Of a stretch of DNA of 64,000 nt, positions 1-10,699 are shown piece after piece. The notes under the pieces were generated by a model. The model did no database searches, had not been told where the DNA came from, and saw only the letters and a program-made list of their open reading frames with translations. The DNA comes from Pseudovirgaria hyperparasitica (taxonomy: Eukaryota; Ascomycota; Dothideomycetes; Acrospermales; Acrospermaceae). The position numbers and the translations under genes were made by a program. Position 1 is the stretch's first letter, and every line of letters starts with the position of its first letter. Where the stretch lies: positions 372,001-436,000 of the forward strand of contig NW_022985552.1 of NCBI RefSeq assembly GCF_010093815.1. Direction: 5' to 3'.

Positions 1-1
1 T

Positions 2-2102
2 ACCAGAGTGGCAACTCCTTCACAAAACACACCTACAGCACGCCCTTCTCCAGCTGACCGCTTGAATGCTCGTGTCAGCGCTCTTTCACGCGCGATGTCA
101 TCACAGACCCCTCAAAGCCTGCCAACCTCCTCGTCTCGTCCATCTTCATATGCTGCAGCTCTCCAAGCCACGCCGCAGGACTGGCATATCGAGTTCACGG
201 TGGACGGGCAGCCAATCACCAACGAAACTACCATTTACCGTGCTGTTCACTTTCAACAACTGCAATCGGATGACAATGGACCGCGACCAGTTTGGAGTGC
301 AATCCATACAATTAAGTTCAAGCGGGTAGAAGGTCCACCACCCGTCGAGTCGACATCACTTCATGCGCACGGCGAGCAAGCCAGAGTTCATGATGGCTTG
401 CCGGCATCTTTGGCCAAGCACCCGGCAACAGCATCGATTTTACAACTTCTGAGCATTCTCCATGATATGAATTCGAACTTGGACGATGTCCTCGCCGAGG
501 ATCAAATAGCAAGCAAACTGAAACCTGAACCCGTGTCCCAGTTTGTCAATACCAAATTGACCGCGAAGTTAAATAGGCAATTGGAAGAGCCACTGATTGT
601 AGCAAGCAATTGCCTGCCATCGTGGAGCGAAGATCTCGCGAGGCTCTATCCATTCTTATTCCCATTTGAGACTCGGCATCTCTTCTTGCAGTCGACTTCC
701 TTCGGATACTCTAGGTCAATGACGCGATGGCAAAGTGCGCAGACGTCCAATGACTCCCGCTATGATAGACATCGCGATGAACGACCATTCATGGGCAAAA
801 TGCAAAGGCAGAAGGTGCGGATCTCACGTACTAGAATTCTCGAGTCAGCCATCAAAGTCATGGAATTGTATGGATCTTCTCCAAGCATTCTTGAAGTCGA
901 GTACTTTGAAGAAGTCGGCACCGGCCTCGGCCCCACTTTGGAATTCTACTCGACAGTCTCCAAGGAGTTCTCCAAGAAGAAGCTCAAGCTGTGGCGGGAG
1001 AATGAATCAAATGAAGATGATGAGTATGCTTTTGGAAAACAAGGGTTGTTTCCTGCACCGATGAGCGAGGAGCAGGCTGCCAGCGAGAATGGGAGGCGAC
1101 TGCTTCACCTTTTCAAGATGCTAGGCAAATTTGTCGCACGATCTATGTTGGACTCACGCATTATCGACGTTTCCTTCAACCCAACATTCTTCCGTGTCGG
1201 AGACGGCGCGACGGCTGTTACCCCATCCCTTGGCGCCGTTAAATCGGTAGATGCTGATCTCGCTCGGTCCCTGAAAATGCTCAAGAAGTTTTCCATGGCA
1301 AAGAAAAAGGTTGATGAGAATGGAACATTGAGCGCTGCTCAGAAGGTCGAAGCGGCTCAAGCTATCACGATTGATGGCGCACGAGTTGAAGACCTCGGTT
1401 TAGACTTTACCTTGCCAGGTTACCCGGAAATTCAGCTGCAGCCAGATGGTGTCAACACGCCTGTGACTATCGACAACGTCGCGAGTTACGTAGATAAAGT
1501 ACTCGATCTTACCTTAGGAAGTGGTGTCAAAGCACAAATCGACGCTTTTGGTGCCGGCTTCTCTCAAGTGTTCCCATACTCATCAGTGAAGGCATTCACT
1601 CCAGATGAGTTGGTCATGCTCTTTGGGAGGGTGGACGAGGATTGGAGCCTGGAAAGTGAGTATACCTGCTAAGCATCTATCCCCAGCTATCTGACAATTA
1701 TGGCAGCATTGATGGATTCTATCAAGGCCGATCATGGTTTCAACCTCGACAGTAAAAGTGTCCGCAACCTCTTGCACGCTATGAGTGAGCTGTCTGCTCC
1801 CGAGAGACGCGACTTCTTGCAATTTGTCACGGGCAGCCCCAAGCTCCCCATAGGAGGTCAGTCCATCCTGATCCTTTCTTCTCACATTCTAACAACTCTT
1901 ACTAGGTTTCAAGAGCCTCACACCAATGTTCACTGTGGTGTGCAAGCCCAGTGAGCCTCCTTTCACATCTGATGACTACTTACCCAGCGTCATGACGTGT
2001 GTCAATTACCTCAAGATGCCAGATTATTCGAGCATGGAAATCCTTCGCAATAAACTCAACGTCGCTATCAAAGAAGGTCAAGGAGCCTTCCATCTATCTT
2101 AA
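2..2102 (+). CDS. HECT-type E3 ubiquitin ligase, UFD4/TRIP12 class (3' part)
   Basis: This is the C-terminal 666 residues of a HECT E3 ligase, which takes ubiquitin from an E2 onto a cysteine and passes it to substrates. The gene is open through the left edge, so its true start and the armadillo-type N-terminus expected for the class lie outside. Exons are 2-1655, 1707-1856 and 1906-2102. The introns (51 and 49 bp) begin GTGAGT and GTCAGT and end CAG and TAG, and the second has a CTAAC branch site. The HECT domain starts near base 810. It contains the class signature [12 protein letters not shown] (about 915-950) and ends with the catalytic-loop motif [13 protein letters not shown], whose cysteine codon is 1998-2000. 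The last residues are FHLS. Known for the family: UFD4/TRIP12 ligases act in ubiquitin-fusion and N-degron degradation. Base use is normal, with no RIP. Confidence 0.93.
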
Positions 2103-3321
2103 ATTACTCACGTCTTGCATGTGGTCGTATAACACAATAGTACCAGACCGCTACAATCGCATTATTCCTTTAGTCGTTCTTCTGTCTCTCAGAACACTCG
2201 CAACGGTCAAGCATATCTTGGTGCATATCATGATCTCCAATTTGGTGTTTTGCGATTTTCCACATCCGGTCATACACCATGATACGCTTTCGCCATTGTG
2301 GTTTTCTCTGCTTAAATTGATGCATGGATACATTGGATGACGGTCGTACTGCCTAAGCATTCCTACAATGGGCTGGAATGGAAGGTCGGCTCGAGAAGCC
2401 CAGGCGTTAACATTTGTCCTTCCACAAGGAAGATAAAAGGGCCCTAGCCGCTAGATCGAGGTTGGTGCACTGCACATGGAATAGATATCTCTCGGATAGC
2501 GGTATGGTAATGCAAAGGATAACATATCTCGGGTGTTTCTTGCGTTGTGTGATATGATTCTGAGTTGCATGCATTACCGGCACGCAACTCGTAACTTACA
2601 AAAGCTCCCGATGTGTATACTCATAATCATCTTCGCTATCACTGCATACTGCTGTCGCAGGCGATGTTTATACGGAGACAATAGTCATGTCGCAACAGTC
2701 CGAAATCCGCCTCTTCCTGATGAGTCCTCCCTTCAAATAATCCTCACGAAACTTGACCTGTCCTTGCCCGCCGAGCGCCCGGCCCCTTTCCGCTAAGTGG
2801 CGAGTCAGGTGGGATTGAGAGGAGTGTCCAAATGAAGCAAGTCTTTATCTTTAGATATTCTGACAGGCGACAATAGCAGGATTGGGTAAGTCATCTCTCC
2901 GCGCTCGGTATACCGTTCAAGAGGTTTTGTTCGTAGAATGTCTTCTCCGCTTCACGTTGTCTGGACCATGTCATGTTTCTACCCGCATTATGGGACTCAT
3001 ACCATACAACAATTACGACGGAGATCAAGAGGGGTCATGCCAGCAGTGTCCCGTTGCGTAAGTCCTCTACATAATTGTCTGGCAGACTTCTGGTTGGAGT
3101 AATTAACAGTATCGCAAAGTTTAGCAGGCGCGGCTCTAGGAAGTCACCAAAGTCGCTGATCATAGAACGGGCACTTCATCTTTATAATCCTGTTATGCTG
3201 ACAGGAAGGAAGCTCTGACAAGTAAATGGAAAGATTTATCTCGATCGTATCAAGGAATTGTATATTCGTCTGCTGTTTACTACTATCGTAACTCAAATTT
3301 CTGGTAGATCATTTAAGGCAT
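2103..3321. other. Intergenic stretch, no gene supported
   Basis: This is the 3' flank of the ligase gene followed by non-coding sequence of ordinary composition. Short open frames occur (the longest about 87 codons at 2533-2796), but none shows codon bias, splice context or a recognisable motif. The two flanking genes converge here, so both polyadenylation regions should lie inside. I see no repeat or RNA gene. Confidence 0.6.
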
Positions 3322-4526
3322 TTATAAGTCTTGGAACCACGCATACACAGCAACCGTGAAGCAAGCTATCATAGCCACCAGATAGCTGCCAACCCCAAAA
3401 GCCTGCTCTTGAGTTTTCGCCAAACCAAGAATCAGTAGCGAGATTGACAACGATAGGGCGACCGCACAACCAAATATGAAGGCAAGTACAGCATGGTCAG
3501 CACCGTCAATGATATGGATGCCCCATCCAAATGCCAGATCCGGATCCGAGTTGAGGTCAACAATGTTTTGTTCAGAGTTATTTTGGCTCTGCACTACCTC
3601 AGCAAGAACAGTCTCACTGAGTTTCTTCGGTAAACGCTGTAGCCAAAGATCTTCACTGTGCTCCCCCCAAACCTTATACTTTGCGCGGTTGAGATAGTGG
3701 AGGAAGATTTTAGCTGGCATCCTCAGTTTCGGATGTAAGTAGTGATACCGTTGATGGTCCAGCTCAACCTTAGGAGGAAACTCGTCGGGCTTCTCGTGAA
3801 TACCAGCAGTGCACTGATAACGCCGGCTCATAGAAAACTATGTTCATGTTAGGAGAGGCGTCGTTTTAGCAAAATTCATAGATGCATACCAAGACGAAGT
3901 GGACATCTCGAGGCTTTAGCAGCCATTGTCTCGCAAAACCGCGCTTCGCAGACTTGTATCTCTCCCTGATTAGTCTGAATAGCTCGGCGTCCGAGCTCAC
4001 CTGCGAAATATCGATTTCGTAATGGTCTGTGGTATAGTCACCAACGTCGACGCAAAGCTCAAACCATCTCAACGTGAGAGTCTCCTGTGATGTAGACCGG
4101 GTCTCTTTGGGTGCGTGTATGGGCGACACTACCACGCCTTGCGATACATCTTGACAGAATTGGTTCAATGCATGCTCAGCGTGAGCGTCAAAGTCCTCCC
4201 AGTGTATAGTGTTACAAGACTTTAGTCGTAAGCTCGATGAAGCAGTAGTACGGAGAGGAACTCTGAGTACTTACGCATCGCCAACGGATTCTTCTGTACC
4301 CGGGCTTAGCCCAGGGCAGCAAGTACTCAACTAGATCATGGAAGATGAGAGATGCGCCTAGGGAGTCCACTATAGAACATGATAGCCGACGTAAAATCCA
4401 AGAGATGGTGGGACCTCGGAAGAGACGTTCGAAGGGTTGATTTACCATAGAATCAGACTCTGAAGCTTTCACGAAGATAGTCTCGTCCTTGGATCCTGCT
4501 AGATCGTCGTTTTTGTCTCTGACCAA
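3322..4526 (-). CDS. Fungal hypothetical protein with two C-terminal membrane segments (5' end unresolved)
   Basis: Three consecutive exons can be placed on the minus strand: about 4526-4275, 4219-3890 and 3837-3322. The introns (4220-4274 and 3838-3889, 55 and 52 bp) start GTAAGT and GTATGC, end AAG and TAG, and both keep phase 0. The second exon ends in LLKPRDVHFVL and the third begins FSMSRRYQC, so the join reads like one conserved block. The C-terminus has GWGIHIIDG, a hydrophobic segment (HAVLAFIFGCAVALSLSIS), a short QEQAFGVGSY loop and a second hydrophobic segment, so it is probably membrane-anchored. I know this C-terminal arrangement from uncharacterised Pezizomycotina proteins and can give no function. 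The first exon's start is unclear because a stop lies just upstream in frame. A further exon may lie at 4560-4800. Confidence 0.65.
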
Positions 4527-4547
4527 TAAGAATGTTCAAGAATGCGG

Positions 4548-4795
4548 TGTGCTCTGGCTGTTCTAATCTCTGTTACGTCTAATCCAAGCTGTGATGTATA
4601 CCTTTATACTGTCCGACAGGAATTTAAAGCTTTGTGCTGTCTCATTGTGCTTATCGTACACCCGGGTCTGAATGCTTTGGTATCTGCTCTGTTTAAATAA
4701 AACTATGATCGTTGTATATACACTGTCTGACAGAACGTCAAGGCTTTGTGCTATCTCTTTGTATTTATCGTGCACCCAGATTTGAGTGACTCATA
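4548..4795 (-). repeat. In-frame 114 bp tandem duplication, possible upstream exon
   Basis: Two diverged copies of a 114 bp unit (38 codons) lie head to tail. The minus-strand translations align as VHDKYKEIAQSLDVLSDSV and VYDKHNETAQSFKFLSDSI. The unit length is a multiple of three and the frame stays open through both copies, which suggests it was coding when duplicated. It could be an upstream exon of the two-membrane-segment gene (a GTAACA donor follows the second copy), but I cannot prove that. Confidence 0.5.
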
Positions 4796-5210
4796 TCTGG
4801 CTAATGGAATGAATCTTTCCGAAGGGAGGAGACCAATACGCCAGAGTTATTAGTCAGCGCAAGTGCTGAACGCAAGCAGCGTTGAGAATCGACTACCCCC
4901 TAGACGGGCCGGATCCTGTTCTTGTCCTTCGCTCGTCGAGACATTTCTCGATTAGTCTCATATGAATCAAGACATTTCCAGACTATTGTACGGGTTATAC
5001 GTCCAGTGGGGTCGTCGGTCCGTCTTTGTTACCGTGTGCCTCTATTAGAAGGTTCCGTCCCAGCGAAACGACGAAGTTTTCGTTCAAATTTATTGCTTCT
5101 CATTCGAAGACATATCGATGATTGTTGGATATAAAGCACCCAACCGTTCGGATCCGATGCTTCAGGGATATCAGAGATCCCCTTCGTCTGACTCGGGCCT
5201 GATGATATCT
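4796..5210. other. Spacer between the HET remnant and the membrane-protein gene
   Basis: No gene is supported here. It lies downstream of the HET remnant on the minus strand and may hold unrecognisable remains of that gene's C-terminal part. Composition is ordinary and there is no RIP signature. Confidence 0.5.
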
Positions 5211-5880
5211 CTATTTCACGTCGAGTCGCCGCATGGCCTTTTCCTTGCCTTCTCCGTAGACTGGGAAGGTGTTAAAGTCCAGGATGCCAAGACAGTATAC
5301 AATGTCTTCCTCCATAGTGGTTTTTCGATTGGCTGCCCAGGATAAGCATTTGTTGTCTACACTATAGACAGTCCTACTGCTTTCACAATCTCGTGCCGCG
5401 AATCTGATTTGGTTCCTAGTCGTTGCCACTCTGTTGAATATAAAATGATATCTTCGGGAGCAAGGAGCTCTGGTAATGTCCAACCCCGAAACACTGTTAC
5501 CCAATTTTCCACAAAGACCCTTTCGAGCACTCCTGGCTGGTCATGACATCTGGAGGGTAGACATAGCATTTAGTTGAGTTTCGAAACCAATGAAACATAG
5601 AATTTACAGCCTCTGCAAGCTCAGCGTTACTTTGTCGATTGATACAACAGGTGTCAACCCAGAACCATTCGAGTCCGTCTCGAGCTGCTTGCTGCGAGAT
5701 CCAGAGTAGTTTACCGTAGCCGGACCTTATCTTTCCCTGTCCAGTGATGACATCGTGAAAGGATACCTCCGCAGAAGATGTTGGACCCCAGACATGTGAT
5801 AGGATAGCATACGGGGGAATTTCGTCACCATAATTCTCAAATCGGAAGTCGCCATTCTCATCAACCTTGAGAAGTCACAT
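5211..5880 (-). pseudogene. HET (heterokaryon incompatibility) domain gene, broken
   Basis: The minus strand carries the full order of HET-domain landmarks: an N-terminal PPYAILSHVWG, then DGLEWFWVDTCCINRQSNAE, then SMFHWFRNS with CYVYPPDV, then FRGWTLPELLAPEDI, and finally CLSWAANRKTTMEEDIVYC with VYGEGKEKAM. HET domains drive self/non-self recognition and incompatibility cell death in filamentous ascomycetes, and are often the N-terminal part of larger NLR-like or ankyrin proteins. Only the domain is recognisable. The landmarks fall in more than one frame and the reading is interrupted about three times or more, so this is a fossil. Base composition is ordinary: it decayed by common mutation, not by heavy RIP like the DNA to the right. 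Confidence 0.85.
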
Positions 5881-6366
5881 GTTTGATAGTCGAATATATC
5901 ATGAGATGAGGTTGAGATTAATGTAATACGGCAGACACTGCCGTTTTAAAAAGATTTTGTAGTTCTTCATCGTCTGCGAGGCTGAACAAACCCTGCTCTA
6001 CTGGCGCACAATAGGTAAGTATGCGCTCCGAACCTGCATGTGATGGATGTTATTTTTAGCCCGCCACAAGGCCAAAGCCGCTTGGGGAGGGCCAGCTTGT
6101 GCTTCAAGCAGGAATTATCACGTAGCCTTGTGCCTTGTCGAATGCTATGCGTGATTTAACCGCCCAGAGCGACGGTATGTTGGTCGTCTCACCGAGGTTT
6201 CTGCTATCGGTTGCCTATCATAGCTTAGAAGAGAGTAGGTGGCTTGACTATTTATATCCCAACCTGACCGAAAGGAACAGACATGTGCTGAGAGTCCTTG
6301 ATACTATGCATTGTATATTCTCATGGCGAAATGACTTGTGAATCGACTCCGGCTCCAATTAGTATT
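5881..6366. other. Upstream flank of the HET remnant, no gene supported
   Basis: It holds the former 5' flank of the HET gene (-) and the 3' flank of the glycosyltransferase gene (-). A 68-codon open frame at 6135-6341 (+) has no recognisable motif, so I do not call it a gene. Confidence 0.5.
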
Positions 6367-7853
6367 TTACTGGTTGAATTCCCAATTTGGCTCGCAGTCC
6401 TCGTAAACCTTGCCGAACTCCTTCACTCTCTCCAGTAACCAGCCTGAAGATATGTTCGAATCAGTCTTGACAGTTCCAACTCTGATGTTCTCGCCCAGAT
6501 AACACTCCCCAACCTTCCATTTGAATTGGCGACAAGTCGGTATTGCAGAGCATGCGCTTCTACAGTCTTCGAATGACTCAACAGCTTTCTTCTCCAGCTC
6601 ATCCAGCTCTGCCCACGTCTCTTCCATCTCATCCTTAGGCTTAACATATTTCCAATCATCAGAAATGTTGTCCCAGTCGTCACGTCGTTCGCGAACGTGC
6701 TTTTCGACATACATCGAAAAGATATCACGGAACATCAACGGCTTCTCCCAGCCCTGCGTATCGTCAGTTAAATCGCAAGACAACGGGTATCATTGATACT
6801 CACGTGCTCTTTCACCCATGCCATCATCAGCTCCCACAAGTCGAGAATCTCCCTTGTATTCACATGATGCCAGCTCACGCTCGGCGTACACATATGCCTC
6901 TCGTTCCAGTCTATCGTGCCTAATCTCTCGCCCTGTATCAGTGGAAAACTTGCCGTCATGCTGATTCCCACATCTAAGAAGTTCCTCGCCATTTCCACGT
7001 CACCGCAGCAGCCTGCGGCTACGTTCAACCACCACTCGTCCTGCATCTTATCATACTCGTCCATCAGCCTCTGCATAGCAGCTTTACTGACAAGCACTCC
7101 GCTACCTCCATGTGCGAAGGTAACTCCGCCATGGCTGTTCTGACTCCCGCTGTAAATCTCGCGGTCGGGATTGAGGCGGCGCGTCCAGGTGAGCAGGTTT
7201 GGCCAAATTACTGCAGTATCGGGCTCCATGAAAAAGTACCATTTCGCCTTGGGCGCCTTCGCATAGCTCTCTTTGTAGCTGCTCAAGAACTTCCATTTGT
7301 CTAGTTTCCATCCTGCTCTCTTGTCGCCTTCTTCAGTTTTGTCCACAACAGCAGCGATATCTTGGCCGTCAGCATGAAGGGCGTTGACTGTGTGATAGTA
7401 TGCGAACTCGGGCTGTGTATTCTTGAAAGAGGAATTTATACTGGCAATGGAGTCGTAGATAGGGGTGCCGTGGATTGTTTGTGCAACATCGGAGTACACG
7501 GTATATGAAGGGGCACAGGAGAGGAGGGTGAGAAGTTGTGGTGGAAGTTTCTCGTAAATCTCGTTGATGCCGACTTTAAGAACTATGTGTACATCACTGG
7601 CGCCCGGGGCGTTGCGGCAGTCATTCGAGTCGTCGACGTTGGAAGCATCGTGTTGAGTGATGGACGAGTTGGGCTTTGTAGTCGAAGCGGTGTCGATACT
7701 GGGCTTCTCCGGGGAATAAGAGGATCGTGAGAGGGATGTGGTGTAATCTGTCTGAGATAGCCAGACTGTAAAGAGACAGAAGACGCCCAAGAAGGCGAAG
7801 AGAAGCGGTCTACGCCGGCCTTTGAAAGTCGGCTGGTAGCTTAGGATGCCCAT
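6367..7853 (-). CDS. Type II membrane glycosyltransferase, GT31-like, with C-terminal PAN-like domain
   Basis: Two exons, 7853-6804 and 6753-6367, are joined by a 50 bp intron (GTGAGT..ACGCAG, phase 0) and give about 478 residues. I take the ATG at 7851-7853 (MGILSYQPTF). The longer open frame begins at a non-ATG codon. A cytoplasmic RRRP stretch and one hydrophobic anchor (LLFAFLGVFCLFTVWLS) indicate a Golgi type II protein with a Ser/Thr/Asn-rich stem. The catalytic domain shows KWYFFMEPDTAVIWPNLL, where EPD sits at the metal-binding DxD position of fringe/core-1 GT31 enzymes, and HGGSGVLVSKAAM. The second exon has spaced cysteines (CRSACSAIPTCRQFKW, then GECYLG) like a PAN/apple module. 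Known for the family: addition of a beta-1,3-linked sugar to glycoproteins. The substrate here is unknown. It is the last intact gene before the RIP block. Confidence 0.85.
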
Positions 7854-8099
7854 TCCTAGCCTTCCGGCGATGACTTTCAACCGAAACTAGTCACAATGCC
7901 TGATTCGGACAGCGACGAGCAAGCTGGAAAGGTGTGAGTCGAGGCTTCGTGCAGGGACTCAGGGAGAGGTATGGAGAGGATATGTATGCGGCACAGCACC
8001 ATCATCTTCTTAGTTGAAGCTGCTAGATTAACTCATCTATCACATCTCCATCACACGTTGCGCGCTTACGAGGAGGGTTTCTCAAGCGTCCAGTGTATA
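7854..8099 (-). promoter_or_regulatory. 5' flank of the glycosyltransferase gene
   Basis: This is about 250 bp of ordinary-composition DNA between the glycosyltransferase start and the AT-rich block. It must hold the core promoter and 5' leader of that minus-strand gene. I see no convincing TATA box. Repeat DNA begins only about 250 bp upstream of the start codon. Confidence 0.45.
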
Positions 8100-8180
8100 A
8101 ATGCGTATTTGTGCGTATTTGTGCGTACAAAATGTGACGTATGTGTATAAAATGTAACGTCTATATACGGAATGTAACAT
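8100..8180. repeat. Short tandem repeats at the edge of the AT-rich block
   Basis: A decamer, gtgcgtattt, occurs about twice. It is followed by roughly three imperfect 20 bp units ending aatgtgacgta, aatgtaacgtc and aatgtaacata. CA/TG are still present at the left end and vanish to the right, so this marks the transition from host DNA to RIP-affected DNA. Confidence 0.55.
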
Positions 8181-8810
8181 ATAGACTAAGTAGGTTAGTA
8201 GATCTAGATACTCTATATAATTTTATATAGGGCGTTTGGATTAAGGGATACCCGAGACTTACCAAGTATATACTATACTTATCTATCTTTATTATCTTTA
8301 TTCCTTCTATTATACCTTATTATTATCTTACTATCTTCTTATCTCTTAATACTATAAATCTATCTATATTAGTATATCCTTATTAATATTAAGGTTAAGA
8401 TATCTTATACTACCCTATAAATTAAGGCTAATATACTTTAACTTACTAATCTTATTATTAATAATATTTCTATTACTAAATTAGCTAATAGATAGCTATC
8501 TAGAGTTATTATACCTATTAAATCTCGTGATTATAACGCTATAGAACCTTAGAATATTACTAAATCGGGTAGTACTATATCTAACTCTACTTCCTTAACT
8601 TAGGCGCTAAGCTAGTAGTCTACTATTACTTATATTATACTATCTATTACTATCTAGAAGTAACCTTATACTAAGCGCTATTACTACGCTAGCCTTAATA
8701 ATCTAGAGAGTCTTATATAGTAGAGAGAGAGGTTATTCATGCTGCCTAAAGGCCTTATATTAATATAATAGAAGTAGAATACCTACTAGCTATATATTAG
8801 TAATATATAG
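8181..8810. mobile_element. RIP-saturated remnant of unidentified element, cut by A0
   Basis: This is AT-rich DNA with almost no CA or TG, hence a former repeat. I could not assign it to a family. It ends exactly where the first LTR of A0 begins, so it was the target of that insertion; its other side is not visible. Confidence 0.4.
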
Positions 8811-9038
8811 TATTAGAACTTAGTCTTAGGTATAATCTAATCCGCATGTACCTTAGCTAATAGGGTTAGAAGGTAGCGTGAAGGGCGGTAAATAGTTATA
8901 TACTAGATAGATTAGCGTCCCTTTATATATATACTCTTAGATTCCTACTAAAAGGGTTTAGTAGTAATTTATTCTATAATAGAATATACCCTATTATTCT
9001 ATCTAACTATACTACTATCTAATAACCCTATTCTTATA
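8811..9038 (+). repeat. 5' LTR of A0 (228 bp)
   Basis: It is collinear with the LTRs at 17521-17664, 24592-24819, 43896-44123 and 51600-51827. It starts tattag and ends cttata, consistent with TG..CA ends converted to TA..TA by RIP. Confidence 0.88.
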
Positions 9039-9192
9039 TTTAAATTACTCTCTATATAGTACTATAGTTAAGATAGTCTAACTAGAACTAAGAAGGTTAA
9101 TATAATCTACTATAGAGATAAGTAATACTATATTAAATAATAGGGATCCTCTATAATTAGTATTAATTCTAGCCGTTTCTAACTAAGAAGTA

Positions 9193-9394
9193 TATTATGG
9201 ACTTCGGCTTTGCCTTGTCTCTAGTATCACATGACGGAGCCGGGACAGATGGAGACTAGTATAGGGGTATCACGTGACCTCGCTTAAGACTATACTTAAA
9301 GCTATAACCATACGGCTTATCCCTACTCTCTCTAAGTTAAATTATAATATATCTTAATTACCATTGTAGTAACACCTTGGTTATATCCATTATA
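9193..9394 (+). mobile_element. Solo LTR (202 bp) of another LTR family, spared by RIP
   Basis: This insertion inside A0 is absent at the same point in A1 and A2 and is flanked by a 5 bp duplication aagta (9188-9192 and 9395-9399). It begins tattatgg and ends ccattata. It keeps CA/TG dinucleotides (for example cacatgacgg and ggacagatgg) that the surrounding element has lost, so it arrived after the heavy RIP of A0 or was too short to be a target. No internal region is present. Confidence 0.8.
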
Positions 9395-10415
9395 AAGTAG
9401 AGATATTAGACTAAATTATAGAGCTTTTAGATAAAGAAATAGTAGATATACTAAGTAACTTCTAATAATATAAAGCTAGATAATAAGTTATGGCGGAGCT
9501 ACGTAAGGTATTATAATAAACTATTACTAAACTTTAGAAATATATTATAAATTAGGCTTAAGAGATTTAAACTCTTAAAGAATAGATAGAATATATAAAA
9601 CTTCTTATAAAGAGATAAGAACTTAAGGAGTCTCTTAAAGAACTATACTAAACGATAGTAGATAGATAACTTCCTATACTAATTTAGGCGGAATTAGTTT
9701 ACCTACTATTAGAGTTATAATAATCTACTATATACCTAGCCGCTTCGTTACTAATTTACTCTACTTCTTCTCTAGATATACTAAAATCTAAAGACCTAAC
9801 TATATTTATAGAGAAGAACTAAAAGGAGTAGAAAGACTAGAAGAGAGACTATAAAAAGTACTTCCTTAATAACCCTCTACTCTTTTCTACTAAAGTATAA
9901 TATATTTTATTTAGAGAATGATACCTAGACTTATAATTCTATAATTAATAGAATAGATAGAAGGAAGTATAGCTACTATCTATAATAACCTAGGAATATT
10001 TAGCTATATTTATACTAAATACTCTCGGAACAAATAGAGAATATAAAAGAAAGGCACTATCTAAGTTAAGAAGCGTAGTATAATAACCGAACTAGATATC
10101 TACTTAACTACTATAATACCTCTAAAACCTATAGGATAATATCCCTATACTATAGGAAAATATTTATATATTCTAGTTTTATAAAGTACTACTTCTATTA
10201 ATCCGCGAAAGACTAGAAATAGTATTATTAAGTTTTAACTATCTATATAAATTAGAGAAGAAAGCTAATAAATACTACTATATTCTTAAGGAACGCGGCT
10301 CTCTAGGTAAAACTAACGAACCCTATATAGATTAGAAATAAGGTTAATTAAATATATTTAATTAAGAGTAACCTTACTATAATTAGCGCTAGAAGAGCGT
10401 AAATTAGGGTAGAAA

Positions 10416-10430
10416 CGCGTTAAGAGGATA
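10416..10430. repeat. Target-site duplication of LINE A, left copy
   Basis: The 15 bp cgcgttaagaggata is repeated exactly at 15747-15761. A1 carries the sequence once at the same collinear point, which proves the insertion. Confidence 0.95.
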
Positions 10431-10665
10431 ATAATAATAATAATATTATATAACTAGGTAGAGTAGTACTCTACAGGCCTATGCCTCCTCTAGTCTAAGC
10501 TACTATATAAGAAGAAACCCTATAGGGAAAAACTTCCTTATATCTATAACTATATCTCGTTAAACCTCTATTTCGTCTTAAGTATATAGCTATAGGGTAT
10601 ACCTATTAGCCTATAGCCTATATTACCGTTATTTTACCCTTAGATAGTACGTATAGGTGCGGAGG

Positions 10666-10696
10666 TTATTAGTTAAGGGCTACCCTTAACTAATAA
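10666..10696. repeat. Palindrome P1 (LINE A, 3' side)
   Basis: 31 bp: a 14 bp arm TTATTAGTTAAGGG, a CTA loop, then the exact reverse complement. It lies beyond the end of the reverse transcriptase region. Confidence 0.95.
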
Positions 10697-10699
10697 TTA

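Noticed and set aside
2717-2755. CTGATGAG followed by CACGAAAC, resembling a hammerhead ribozyme core
   Set aside because: The segment between the two boxes cannot form stem II: no complement of GTCC precedes the GAAA. A chance match.
2533-2796. 87-codon open frame (+)
   Set aside because: No motif, no splice context, no codon bias. It lies between convergent genes.
6135-6341. 68-codon open frame (+)
   Set aside because: No recognisable motif and a non-ATG start context. Probably chance.
7896-7931. ATG CCT GAT TCG GAC followed by a GTGTGAGT-like donor, as if a divergent first exon (+)
   Set aside because: It lies only about 40 bp from the glycosyltransferase start on the other strand and no continuation was found before the repeat block.
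8100-8180. Tandem gtgcgtattt and 20 bp units as telomere or CRISPR-like repeats
   Set aside because: Too few, no TTAGGG-type unit, no regular spacers. Simple tandem repeats at a compartment edge.
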